Assembly (NCBI GenBank): GCA_026826555.1
Contig: JAKSZT010004976.1
Span: forward strand, 4,805,772-4,869,771
Direction: 5' to 3'
Length of the DNA stretch: 64,000 bases
Source of the DNA: Tolypeutes matacus
Lineage: Eukaryota > Chordata > Mammalia > Cingulata > Chlamyphoridae
A program made the position numbers and the translations under genes. Each line of letters opens with the position of its first letter. The first letter of the stretch is position 1. The notes beneath the pieces were generated by a model, which searched no databases, had not been told where the DNA came from, and saw only the letters and a list, made by a program, of their open reading frames with translations. This document shows, piece after piece, positions 11,465 through 23,693 of the stretch.

Positions 11465-12399
11465 TTTTCAAGGGAAATGAGAGGCTGGGAAGTGTTTCCT
11501 GGTGTGGCCACCAGCTCCCTGGATGGCCTTTATCTCTGCACTGTAGCCAGCATGGGGGCCTCGTTTTGGTGGGTTCTTTCTCCCCTGGCGTCCTTGGGGT
11601 CCATGTTCCTCAGTAAGCTCCATGCCTGCAGGTGGAGGATCCCTTTTTTTCAGCTCAGTTTCCTTGTTTTACTGCCTCTGGGCTCATTCACTTATCCGTT
11701 CATCCCACACACATTTACACTATGTCAGGCACTGTGCTGATGTTACAAAGATAACCCAGACAGGGATTCTACCCTTGGCACAACTGTGGGAGAGGAAGGT
11801 GTAAGGTGCCCCCAGAGGGGTCCAGAGTAAATACAAGGAGATTTCCTAGGACTGAGAACTGTCCTCTGCTAGAGAAGGGGCCAGCCTTGCGGGTACACTG
11901 GAGGAGGAAGTCACAGGGGCAGGAGAGAAGCTTGGGCAAGGACAGAGAGGCAGGAAAGGTGGAGCGTGGCCAGTGTGCCACACGAAGCTCATTGTGCTGT
12001 TGGGTGAATCAGCCAGGGCCTGGGAGACAGAGAGCCAGAGCCTTTGCCTGGAGGAATACAGAACTCCTGCTTCCGGACATGCTCATTCAACAGTTCCTCT
12101 GGAAGTGTGGCTCTGACCTGTCATATGTTCTTGTGGCTATTTGTGGGGCCAGGAGTGGGGAAGGCATGGCAGGGAATGAGAGAGAGAAGCAAGGTGGAAT
12201 GGGAAAATGGCGACTCTCAGAACCCGTGTCCAAAGTGAAAAGAGCAGGATGATCAGGTGGAAGAGAAGAGATGCATCTTCTCCAAAAAATCCATGCAACT
12301 CCCTAAGGCACATGGCGCCCAATGAAGCAGTTGCAGGTGGAGGCTACAGGCCGGCACTCTATAGTCTTCCAAAGAAGGGGAGGAAAACTCCAAGGTCCC
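11465..12399. other. Mostly unique, relatively GC-rich DNA
   Basis: Open frames up to 148 codons (11806-12252) occur on both strands but show no recognisable domain or repeat. The wording around 11770-11960 ('agagaggcaggaaagg' and similar) suggests a very old dispersed repeat. I see no exon with matched splice sites. Confidence 0.4.
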
Positions 12400-12528
12400 T
12401 CAAAAAAAATGTGAAAAGATGTTTGGCCTTACTCAGACTCAAAAATAGAAACACCTTGGGAAAACACATTGAGGTATTGTTTTTCACTTATCTGATTAGA
12501 AAATATGACAACACCCCATGTTGTCACA

Positions 12529-12553
12529 TTTGGGGTGTTGACAACACCCCAAA
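12529..12553. repeat. Perfect 12-bp inverted repeat with 1-base loop
   Basis: TTTGGGGTGTTG at 12529-12540, A at 12541, then its exact complement CAACACCCCAAA at 12542-12553. GACAACACCCCA occurs both at 12507-12518 and 12540-12551, so part of the palindrome duplicates nearby sequence. It lies within the old L1. Confidence 0.9.
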
Positions 12554-12617
12554 GTCAAACATATAGAGTCACAAATTACATGAGGGTATAAATTGGCAAA
12601 ACTTCTATAGAGGTTTT

Positions 12618-13078
12618 GCTTTGCTTTTTGTTTTTTTAAAGATTTATTTGTTTACTTTATCCATTTTAAACTCCCCCTTCCCCATTTGTTGTTTTGTGTC
12701 CATTCGCTGGGCAATTCTCTGTGTCTGTTTCCTGACATCTCTTCTCATCCTCCTCCTCCAGTCTTCACCAGGATTCAATCTTGGAGACCTCCAATGTAGG
12801 AGAGAGGTGTTCTGCCACCTGCACCACCTCAGTTCCTGGTTTTCAGAGCTTTCCGAGCATCTCATCTTGTCTCTCCCCTGCGCCTCTCTCCAGTTACGTC
12901 ATAATCTTGCTGCAAGGCTCCCGGGGCCTGTCGGCTCACCGGCACACAGAGCCTGGCAGCCCAATGCGCCTTGTTTTTTTTGTTGTTGTTTTTTTTTTTA
13001 CCGGGAGGTCCTGGGGATCGAACCCAGGTCCCTCCATATGGCAGATGGACGCCCAACCATTTGAGCCACATCTGCCCC
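12618..13078 (-). mobile_element. DAS-type SINE, long two-unit form, antisense
   Basis: Antisense tail 'ttaaagatttatttgttta', second tRNA-like unit around 12770-12840, CpG-bearing middle, an internal T-rich tract at 12967-13000, then the tRNA-like head ending 'gagccacatctgcccc'. The 13-bp TSD CTATAGAGGTTTT is exact (12605-12617 and 13079-13091). About 460 bases. Confidence 0.9.
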
Positions 13079-13784
13079 CTATAGAGGTTTTTTGAAAATG
13101 CACACACCCTTTGAGTTACTCGGAATTTATCCCTTATGTGTTCTCATTCATGGCACAATGATCATTGTACAAGGCTGTTCATGGTAGTGTATGTAATAGT
13201 GGAAGACTGGAACCAACCTAGGTGTGCATCAATAGGGGACAGTCAATAAATTACATGCAGCCACGAAATGGAATGCCATGAAATGAATGAAGAAATCTAC
13301 GTTTCCTTATAATGGCTTAATGTCCCATTATTTAATGGAAAAAAAGATGCAGAACTAGATTATGATGTACAAATAGTATTATTTTTTGCTTATGCAAAAA
13401 CTAATTTTGGAAGGATACACAAGAAACCATTGGTTGACTCCATGAAGCAGATCTATGAGAGAGAGGAGAAGGTAGACTTGTCACTGTAAAACCTTTTGTA
13501 CTTTTTGCATTTTGAATCAGATTTTGTGAACCAGTATTATTTTTTGAACCAGTTTTATCTGTTTAAAAATTTAAAAACAAATAAAAACAAAAAATTCCAG
13601 GGCCAGGAATGCAGCTATAAGTAAAAGCAATCCTCCATGTCCCAATGCTGAACCTCGTTCAGTATTTTCCTTCCATTCACAGTTTATTAAATTTCCCCTC
13701 ACCTCACTCCTTCAATTAGCTGTTCTAACACTTCTCACTTCTACAAGCTTTTGCATTTCACTATAGTACAGAAAACTAACAAAG

Positions 13785-14155
13785 GTGCCCAGAGTTACAT
13801 AAACAGGGTGCCCGTGGCAGCTTTGTAACAGAGGATAAATGAAAACTTTCTAAATATCCACCAGTAGGGGGAAAAGGCAAATAAATCAGGTTATGTTCAT
13901 ACCGCAGAATACTATGCAGCAGTATATAATGAGATAGATCTATAGGTTCTGATGTGGAAGGTCTCCAAGGCATATTATTAAGGAAAATAAGCTAACTTTA
14001 GAATAAATGTCCATTTAGATCCCTTTTATGTTTTAATAATTTATACATATATACATACATACATATACACACACATATATACACATGTAAAATATCTATT
14101 TTTGATACATATAAATTATATATTTCTATATGTCTACATTTCCATGTTCACATAT
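13785..14155 (+). mobile_element. Old L1 3' region, left half
   Basis: L1-style text: 'aaatatccaccagtaggggg', 'cgcagaatactatgcagcag', then TA/CA-rich sequence. It appears to resume after the big L1 at 24181-24420 ('tgtatttacacatatatat', 'gaaatgcatagaagtgtg', 'tcctctggggatg'). This fits the big L1 having landed inside it. Confidence 0.65.
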
Positions 14156-15966
14156 AGAAAAAAATATATAGAAATTTCAGGGCCAAGATGGCGTTAGTAT
14201 AGAAGGGCGCACACTGCAAGCTCCCAGAGTAAGGCGGATTGGGGACGGGGTCCTGCCCGGGGATCTGTGCTGTGCACGCGTGGAGTGAGAAGCTTGGGAC
14301 ATTTATCTGCATGGATAGGCGGCGTGGACCGAACGGTGGAGATTCGTGAGTTTTGAGGCTGCCGGTGGAGGTTGGCACAGGCGGCTGAGCCCCGCGGATA
14401 GGGAAAAAAAAAATAAAACGGCCATTTTGAGCCACGGGTGGGGTGAAAAAGTTTTATTTTCTGGGGATCTGGCTGCCTGGCGCCCCTTGGACCTTGTGTG
14501 AACAGAGCAAACGAGCTAATCAGCACCCAGTGAATCGGAGGGGGGATTTTGGTAGGGAAAAGCACCTGATTTCCCTAGCCACCCAGGGATAAGACCTGGG
14601 CCGCTGCGGAGCCAGGAGGAAGGGACACTTCCCAAAAAAGGGAGGGTTCGGTTGGAAGACAGGGAAGGGTATTTTATATTTTTAGACATCGATCTGGCTG
14701 CCTGCACCGCCCCATAGCTTTGGGGAGCAGATAAGCAGATCTGAAGCACCATTAGGCTGAGAGCAGACGCGAATCTGCACTCAAACTGATTTACTGAGCA
14801 GCCCGGTGACGCTGGAGCTCGGCGCCAGAAGGGGCGGAATCCGCCATCTTTAGCACTCCTCACTGACTAACATCAGAGCTTCAGCTAACCTGGGGAGTCC
14901 GGAAAGTGGGACGTGCTTGATTAATCTCCACGGGCCCAGCTAGGGTCCCTTCGGTAAGGGGATTGGTCTAGAGGAGGAATTATTTTGGGTCCTGCATTTG
15001 GCTAAAAAAAAAAAAAAAAAAAGTGAGGACACCTCAACAAATGAAAAATAAATTCTTTTTAATTTAGTTTAATAGCTAAAAGCTACTTCAGGACCTGCAT
15101 ATAGAACCCTGTGGGGAAATTCATTGATAAACACAAGTAGGCAGGAAGGATCCACATGGACCCTAGGGTAATCATTGACCCCCCTTAGCTCTGTTTGACT
15201 GCTTGCCTGTGTGGATCTTTGGTTTCTCTCTGTTACTTTCTGGTCTATTGCTATTAATCCCGTTTTCCTCCCCCCTTACTTTTTCCTTCTATTTTTTTTT
15301 TTTAAATAGGTGCTGCCAGCTGGTCGCTTATTTGCTGGGCTTCTTATTCAGTAATTTCCCACTCGCTGTATATATTGATTCTGTATTACAAACTATCGCT
15401 TATCCTTCCTGCATCTTTCTGCCTTCTGTTTTCTGTTGTGACTCTTAGAGACAATATTTTTTCATAGGCCCACAACTTAAGGGTGTCAATTTCTATCCCA
15501 TCTATTTTGTTTTCTTCTTCTTCTTTTTTTCTTTTTTTTTATTAGTATTAACTTTTTCCTTTCAGACCTTTCTCTACTATTTCTCTCCCTCCTCATAATT
15601 CTAGCCTTCTAAATCACTATATATATATATTCCTCCATTTGTTTTCCCAGTCCATTGTAGGAATTCCATATTTTTTCCTAGTACTCTACACTGCATACAC
15701 AAGTTAAATATTCATCTCATTAAGTCTCATTTTGCCTCTCTTCTAACTTTTATCAATATTTCTATTATCCTTCTGCCTTCCTTACATCTTTTGATTCCTC
15801 TGGCCCTAACCTTTTGCCTTCAAGAGAACATAGAAAGAAGCAAGGAAATAAAATAAGAAGAAAAACTGCCAAAGAGAAAACTTAACTCACACGCAGAACC
15901 AACAGCTAAATAAAATTCTAGAGCATAGAGAAAAGCTAATCAACTGAACAAACCCATCAAGATAAT

Positions 15967-16946
15967 ATGATGACCAGAGGGCAACAGAAAAATACAAATG
16001 ACTCTGAGAAACTGGAAAACGTGGACCAGTCCAGTGCACAAAATAAAAACCAGGAAGCAATGCAGTACATCGAACAACTAGTCAAAGCTATCCAAACAAA
16101 TATTATGGACCAACTTAGAGAACTGAAGGAAGAGATTAAGGATATAAAGAAGACACTGGGAGAACATACTGAAGAAATAGCTAACACACCTAAAAAGGTA
16201 ATGGATATGATGGCGAACAAAGACACAAGTCAAGAAATGAAAAAGACGCTGGACTCACATGGCAGCAGAATTGAACAGGCAGAGGAAAGAATTAGTGATA
16301 TGGAAGACAATACAGTTGAAATCAAAGAGATTGTAGAAAAGATAGACAAAAAGATAGAAAAAATCCAGTATGGTCTCAGGGAATTAACCGATAATGCAAG
16401 AAGCACAAACATACGCATTATGGGCATCCCAGAAGGAGAAGAGAAGGGAAAGGGAACAGAAGGAGTGTTGAAGGAAGTTATGACTGAAAACTTCCCAACT
16501 CTATTGAGAGAGATGGATGTGCAGATCCAGGAAGCACAGCGCACCCCAAATAGTATAAATCCCAACAGGCCAACTCCAAGACATATACTTGTCAAATTGT
16601 CCAATGCTCAAGACAAAGAGAAAATACTCAAGGCAGCAAGAGAAAAGAGAACCATCACATACAAGGGAAGCACAATAAGATTAAGTGCTGATTTCTCAGC
16701 TGAAACCATGGAGGCAAGATGACAGTGGTATGACATAGTCAAAACACTAAAAGAAAAATCTTCTAGCCACGAATTCTCTATCCAGCAAAATTGGCATTCA
16801 AAAATGATGGAGAGTTCAAAATATTCACAGATAAACAGCAATTAAGAGAGTATGTCAAGAAGAAACCACCACTTCAAGAAATACTAAAGGAATCTCTACA
16901 AGTTGAAAGGAAAAAACAAAGGAGAGAGAGTTGGAGGAGAGTTTAA
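15967..16946 (+). pseudogene. L1 ORF1 (RNA-binding chaperone), broken
   Basis: ORF1p is the trimeric nucleic-acid chaperone that coats L1 RNA in the cytoplasm. Two ATGs stand in tandem at 15967 and 15970. The first 251 codons are open: a short N-terminus, a heptad-rich coiled coil at about residues 30-140 and the start of the RRM at about 147 (NIRIMGIPEGEEKGKG). A TGA at 16720-16722 stands where an arginine codon is expected, consistent with CpG decay (CGA to TGA). Beyond it a net one-base loss near 16752 shifts the frame. The C-terminal domain is still recognisable up to a stop at about 16946. Non-functional. Confidence 0.9.
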
Positions 16947-17009
16947 AAACAACTGAAAACTCAAAAGAGAAACAAAACAACATATGACATACATTAACCC
17001 AAAGAAAAA

Positions 17010-20000
17010 ATGACTGAAGTAAGAAATTCGTTACGAGTAATAACACTGAATGTTAATGGATTAAATTCACCAATCAAAAGACACAGTTTGGCAGAATGGA
17101 TAAGAAAATAGGATCCATCTATATGCTGTCTACAAGAAACCCACCTTCGGCCCAGGGATTCAAGGAGGCTGAAAGTGAATGGCTGGAAAACCATTTTATA
17201 AGCTAACAATAGCCAAAAAAGGGCAGGAGTAGCTATTCTAATATCAGACAAAATAGACTTTAAATGCAAAACTATTGTAAGAGACAAAGATGGACACTAC
17301 ATATTAGTAAAAGGAGTAATCTCTCAAGAAGAGAGAACAATCATCAACATTTACGCGCCTAATCGAGGTGCCTCAAAATACATGCGGCAAACTCTGGAAA
17401 AACTAACAGGAGAAATAAATTCCTCTACAATTATAGCAGGGGACTTCAACACACCACTATCATCATTAGACAGAACATCTAGGCAGAGAATTAATAAAGA
17501 AACTAAGGCACTCAACAATACATTAGAAGATTTGGACTTAATAGACATATACAGAACACTATACCCAAATACAGCGGGATTTACATTCTTCTCCAGTGCA
17601 CATGGAACATACTCCAAAATAGACCACATGCTAGGCCACAAAACAACACTCAATGAATTCAGAAAGATTGCGATTATACAAAGTAATTTCTCTGACCACA
17701 ACGGAATGAAGTTGGAAATCAATAAGGGCCAGAGAAACAGGTTAGGCACAAGGATATGGAAGTTAAACAACACACTCTTAGACAAACAGTGGGTCAAAGA
17801 GGAAATTTCAAAAGAAATCAGTAACTACCTTGAAACTAATGAAAACGACAACACAACATATCAAAATCTATGGGATGCAGCGAAAGCAGTCCTGAGAGGG
17901 AAGTTCATAGCCATAAATTCATATATTAAAAAAGAAGAAAGAGCTAAAATTGAAGACCTAACTGCACACTTGGGGGAATTGGAAAAACAACAACAAACTA
18001 AACCTAAAGGAAGTAGAAAACAGGAAATAACAAAGATTAGAGCAGAACTAAATGAAATAGAGAATAAGAAAGCACTGGAAACAATAAACAAAACCAAAAG
18101 CTGGTTCTTCGAGAATATCAACAAAATTGACAAACCCTTAGCCAGACTAACAAAGAAAAAGAGAGAACAGATGCAAATACATAAAATAAGGAATGAGCAA
18201 GGTGATATCACTACTGACCCCACAGAAATAAAGAGTATCATAAGAGGATACTTTGAAAAATTATATACCAACAAGAATGACAATTTAGAGGAAATGGACA
18301 AGTTTCTAGAAACCCACAAACAGCTGACATTGATGAAAGAAGAAATAGATGAACTCAACAGCCCAATTACAAGTAAAGAGATAGACTCAGTCATTAAAAA
18401 CCTCCCAACTAAGAAGAGTCCAGGACCAGATGGCTTCACAGCTGAATTCTACCAAACATTCCGGAAACAGCTAACACCAATTCTACTTAAGCTCTTCCAA
18501 AAAATAGAAGTAGAAGGAATATTACCTAACTCATTCTATGATGCCAACATTACCCTAATACCAAAACCAAATAAAGATACCACAAGAAAGGAAAATTACA
18601 GACCAATTTCTCTAATGAACCTAGATGCTAAAATCTTTAACAAAATACTTGCTAATCGCATTCAACACATATCAAAAGGATTATACACCATGACCAAGTG
18701 GGTTTCATCCCAGGTATGCAAGGATGGTTCAATATAAGAAAATCAATCAATGTAATACACCACATAAACAAACTGAAAGAAAAAAAATCACATGATCATC
18801 TCTATAGATGCCGAAAAAGCATTTGACAAAATACAGCACTCTTTCCTCATAAAAACGCTACAAAAGATAGGAATAGATGGAAACTTTCTGAAAATGATAA
18901 AGGGTATATATGAAAAACCCAAAGCTAACATCATTTTTAATGGTGAAATCCTAAAAGCCTTCCCTCTAAGATCGGGAACAAGACAAGGATGCCCACTATC
19001 ACCACTCCTATTTAACATTGTCTTAGAAGTACTTGCACGAGCACTGAGACAAGAAAAGGACATAAAAGGCATCCAGATTGGAAAAGAAGACGTAAAAATT
19101 TCATTATTTGCAGATGACATGATCCTATACATAGAAAGCCCTGAGAAATCGACAACAAGGCTTCTAGAACTTATAAAGGAGTTCAGTAATGTTGCAGGCT
19201 ATAAGATCAACGCTCAAAAATCAGTAGCATTTCTGTACACCAATAACCAGCAAACTGAGGAGGAAATCAGGAAAAAAAATACAATTTACAATAGTAAACA
19301 AAAGAATCAAATACCTAGGAATAAATTTAACTAAAGATGTAAAGAACTTATATACAGAAAACTATACAACACTGTTAAAGGAAATCAAAGAAGACTTAAA
19401 TAAATGGAAAAATATTCCCTGTTCATGGATGGGAAGACTAAACATCATCAAGATGTCTATCCTACCCAAACTAATCTACAGATTTAATGCAATCCCAATA
19501 AAAGTCAACACTATATTTTTTAAGGAACTGGAAAAACTAACCACAAAATATATTTGGAGAGGCAAGAGGCCCCGAATTGCCAAAGATATATAGAAAAAGA
19601 AAAATAAGTTGGAGGTATCACATTACCTACTTTAAAACATACTACAAAGCTACAGTGATCAAAACTGCGTGGTATTGGCACAAAGATAGACCTACTGACC
19701 AATGGAACCGGATTGAGAGTTCTGATAGAGATCCTCGCATATACAGTCATCTGATATTTGACAAGGCCATGAAACCCACTCAATTGGGAGAGAGTGGCCT
19801 CTTTAACAAGTGGTGCTTGGAGAACTGGATATCCATATCCAAAAGAATGAGAGAAGAATACCATCTCACACCTTATACAAAAATCAACTCAAGATGGATC
19901 AAAGATCTAAATATAAAAGCCAAAACCATAAAAACCTTGGAAGATAATATAGGGAAGCATCTAAGGACCTTGTAATAGGAAATGGTTTCATGAACTTCAC

Positions 20001-20826
20001 AGCCAAAGCATGAGCAGCAAGAGAAAAAATTGATAAATGGGATCTCCTCAAAATTAAAAACTTTTGCACCTCTAAGGATGTTATTAAGAAAATAAAAAGG
20101 CAACCTACCCAATGGGAAAAAATATTCGGCAACCATATATCTGATAGGAGCCTAATTTCCTGCATATATAAAGAAATCCTTCACCTCGAAAATAAAAGGA
20201 CAAACAACCCATATAAAAAATGGGCAAGTGACCTGAAAAGACACTCCTCCAAGGAAGAAATACAAATGGCTAAAAAGCACATGAAAAAATGCTCAACATC
20301 ACTTGCTACCAGGGAAATGCAAATCAAAACTACAATGAGATACCATCTTACACCCATCCGAATGGCAGCTATTAAAAAAACAGGAGACACTAAATGTTGG
20401 AGAGGATGTGGAGGAATAGGAACCCTCATCCACTGCTGGTGGGACTGCGGTATGGTCCAGCCACTGTGGAGAACAGTTTGGCGGTTCCTCAGAAAACTAG
20501 CAATAGATCTTCCGTATGATCCAGCAATTCCACTGCTGGGTATATACCCAGAAGAACTGAAAACAAAAATACAAACAGATATATGCACACCAATGTTCAT
20601 AGCGGCATTGTTCACCATTGCCAAAAGTTGGAATCAGCCCCGGTGCCCATCAACAGATGAATGGATAAGCAAAATGTGGTACATACATACAATGGAATAT
20701 TACTCAGCTGTAAGAAGGAACAAAGTGCTAACACACGGAATAACGTGGATGAATCTTGTAGACCTTATGTTGAGTGAAGCAAGCCAGGCACTGAAGGATG
20801 AACAGTATATGACCTCACTGATCTGA
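17010..20826 (+). pseudogene. L1 ORF2 (endonuclease/reverse transcriptase), broken
   Basis: ORF2p nicks DNA and reverse-transcribes RNA at the nick. The order is as expected: AP-like endonuclease (17010 to about 17730), a linker, reverse transcriptase with FADD at 19107-19118 and [15 protein letters not shown] before it, and the C-terminal zinc knuckle CX3CX7HX4C at 20395-20448 (intact residues). Lesions I can place: stops at 17109 (TAG), 17199 (TAA), 19591 (TAG) and 20011 (TGA); a one-base loss near 18680; one-base gains in A runs near 18787 and 19272; more frame changes at 19595-19630 and about 19950. The longest clean stretch is 17382-18737. Dead copy, but mild decay suggests moderate age. 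Confidence 0.92.
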
Positions 20827-23693
20827 ACTGAGGAAAGTTAGCAGTCTCTGAGAACCATTGTCTGAAAGATAGGTTGACAAGGGAGAGTAAGAGAAGAGCA
20901 GGCTTTGAGCCATCACCCATATGGACATAATCTATGGTAAAGGGATAGAGTGTGGTTGCATGTTGGGGGATGGGGCAGATGAGTGGTGGTGTTCCTGGGT
21001 TTGGAGTTGCAGCACTGGGGGGTGGGTGGTTTAGGAAGGGCTGGTTCAAATCCCCAGGGCATATAACTGTGAATCTTGACATTCCATGGGTTGGGAGAGG
21101 GGGGTATCATGGGCCCTGGGGGGCTGGGGAGAAGGGAACAGTCAAGATCTAATGGGTTGTTTGGTGGTCATGGGGAAGGTTTTTCATGACCTTAAAGTAA
21201 TGGACACAGGACATGGTAAATATCATCAAAATTATTAAACTGTATCATCTAAATTGTAAACTATACTGTAAATCACTGACAATGTTTAGTTGCTATATTT
21301 TGCTATCTGCGTAACAGTTATAACAATGCTAACAACCAAAAAAAAAGGGGGAGAGAGTTAATATGGGGTGGGGAAGCGGGGGTGGTTTGGTATCTGGGAG
21401 TCTCCGGCACTCCGTGTGTGACTTTGCTGTGACCTAAAACTTCTTTGAAAATTAAATGAAAAATTGGGAGACAATGGGGATTGAGAGGAGGATGGGGTCA
21501 TGGCACACCAGACATCCGATAACACAGTGATAAAGGGAAGGAAAAAAGGGAAAAAAGAAAAGAGAAAGGAAAAAAAAAATGAATGTGTATATATATATAT
21601 ATATTTTTTTTAAAGGCATTTCCTTTGCTTTTTTGCCCATTTTTTGAATGTCCCAATCCACTAATTATATTTTATTTTGTTTTGTTCTTTGTTTGATTAT
21701 TTGTTTTTTTTCCTTCTCTCTCTCTCTCTTTTTTTTTTTTTTCCCTGAGTTTCCTTATGTTTGTCTCTTGCATGTATGCTTATCACACTTGTTTCTTTTT
21801 CCTAGTAAGTGTATTTGATTATTTTATGGACTAAATGTTCATGGAGGATTTGGATCACAGAAGGGATACAATGGGTACTGTGAGGGATTATTGGGGGGGT
21901 GTATGGGGGGGTTTCGTGGGGATTGGTTCATCCGAATATACATGAAAGATATACAAAATCATTCAAAGGATCGGGGGATGGGGCATGGTCACGATGGGTG
22001 GATAATCACACCATAAATGAGGGAATCTGAATTCCTAGCCTGGAGAGCTCTGCCACAGTTTCCAAGGGAGCAACAATAGTCCTCTGAGTGTAGGGACAGT
22101 GCCTGTCAAAATAGGATGACCCACTGATGTTTTTTTTTGTTTGTTTGTTTTTTTAATTGATGACTACCCTTGTGAGTCTTTGCTCTTATAAATGAGACTT
22201 AGCCTGCAGTTGTGGGGTGCCTAAGGGTTGCCACCTGAGAGCCTCCTTGTTGCTCAAATGTGGCCTCTCTCTAAGCCAAACTCAGCATATGATTGCATTA
22301 CCTTCCCCCCAACGTGGTACACGACTCCCGGGGATGAGCCTCCCTGGCAACAAGGGATTAATACCAAGTGCCAACTGGCAGCTTTGCGCAGTGACAGTAT
22401 CGTAGCCAATGAGGTATATCCGAGGCACGATTATTGCTAATTGAAAACTTTTCCCAAGTGCCAACTGGCAACACAACTGGAAAAAGACCTTGAATAAAAG
22501 GGGGAAATGGTAAAGACAAATGAGTTCAAGTGGCTAAGAGACTTCAAAGAGAGTCGGGAGGTCATCCCAGAGGTAACTCTTATGCACACCTCAGTAGGAG
22601 CTCATAGAACATCTAAGTGCCTATCACCCCACTCAGTGGGGTTCCTGAGAGCTCCGGAGACACCCTGGTCCTATATAAGGGGGGATAGCCCCAGAGACTG
22701 ATGCCTTATCAGTGGGTTCTATTTTGGAATCTGTGCTCCTGAGAGTGACAGAATTAGACTCAAATAAGTCCTCCCTGCACATGGTTCACCAGTCCCTTCT
22801 ATTCAAACCTATATGTGATGCTGGGGTTTTTAGGTATACTTCCAGAGACTGGAGCCTCCTGCCTACCTATGTGCCAGGTGTGCATGAAATCTAGGTGGAG
22901 CTGCAACTCCTACCCTACAGCTCAATGGACTCATCCAAGTCACCTGGTGAGGAGACAACGATGGGAAATGGCTATCCCAGGGAATGGAGAGGGCCTGTAT
23001 CTGCAGGCAGGATCATCCCACCCACCATATCCATGGGATATAAGCCCTCTCTCACCTGCAGTTGGAGTGGACATCTCCATCCCAGTCCCCTCAGGATTGG
23101 GGGAAGAACTATGGACTAGAGTGGACTTGATGGTATTCTCTTGTTCACATATGGTGATTCTAGCAATGTAAGAAATTATAACAATGAGGTGGAGCCAGTG
23201 GCCACTTGACACTTTTGGGGTAGGGAGGGGACGAGCAGTTGAAATACAGTGGCTTCTTTGGGAGTTGGAGGTTGTCCTGAGTACTGTTGTGGCAACGGAT
23301 GTAGGCCATTTTAAATCAGCACACAACACTCAGAACTGAGTGGGAGAGAGTGTGGTCTACAGTGTGAACTGTGGTCTATGTTGGTGGCAAAGCTCCAGGA
23401 TGTGTAAGTTCATTGAGGGTGGTGGGCCACACTGTGGGAGATGTTTGTGTGGGATGTGGTGGGAGGTGTGGGAGGTGGGCAACATGGGAATCCCAGTGGG
23501 TTCCGTGTAATATTTTGGGTAATGTAAGCACCTCTTAAAATATATGTGTATATATATATATAAATAACATTTTTGTAACCAAATACACATATATGCATAT
23601 ATATTTATATATCATTTTGCAAATGTTTGTATGTATTGTGAGAATTTTGATTTTTACCCATAATAAATAAAAAAAATAAAAAAATAAAAAAAA
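20827..23693 (+). other. Unusually long L1 3' UTR (type B)
   Basis: About 2.9 kb lies between the ORF2 stop and the internal A-rich tract; human L1 3' UTRs are about 0.2-0.5 kb. It holds G-rich blocks (20950-21140, 21885-21915), an AG-rich stretch at 21535-21580, a TA/T-rich stretch at 21590-21760, and a final part ('gtggagccagtggccactt' to 'gatttttacccataataaa'). That final part recurs at 33917-34309 (minus), 48467-49063 and 49852-50296. This shows it is the normal 3' end of an L1 family in this genome rather than unrelated DNA. A U4 copy interrupts it at 22380. Confidence 0.75.
22380..22455 (+). pseudogene. RNU4 (pseudogene): U4 snRNA retropseudogene, 3'-truncated
   Basis: U4 snRNA pairs with U6 in the spliceosome. 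This copy begins at the mature 5' end (AGCTTTGCGCAGTG) and runs through 'tatcgtagccaatgaggt' and 'attattgctaattgaaaact' to TTTTCCC, about 76 of the roughly 145 bases. The 3' half, including the Sm site, is absent and there is no A tail. The 17-bp direct repeat CCAAGTGCCAACTGGCA stands on each side (22364-22380 and 22454-22470; the last few U4 bases may be shared with the repeat). It is therefore a retrocopy, inserted after the host L1 was in place. Confidence 0.93.

Larger units (their letters stand above)
12400..13590 (+). mobile_element. Old L1 (ORF2 end and 3' region), split by a SINE
   Basis: 12400-12604 ('gatgtttggccttactcag', 'aacaccttgggaaaacacat') and 13092-13590 ('ggtgtgcatcaataggggaca', 'catgcagccacgaaatggaa', 'tttgcttatgcaaaaac') follow the usual order of an L1 ORF2 tail and 3' UTR. 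Heavily mutated. The SINE at 12618-13078 separates the halves. Confidence 0.7.

Noticed and set aside
11806..12252. 148-codon open frame
   Set aside because: Composition reflects GA-rich DNA. Competing frames overlap on both strands and nothing resembles a known protein.
13860..13875. CTCF-like CCACCAGTAGGGGG
   Set aside because: A T at the required purine position and an altered 3' half; it lies in worn L1 sequence.
16720..20826. Active L1
   Set aside because: Multiple stops and frame shifts in both ORFs.
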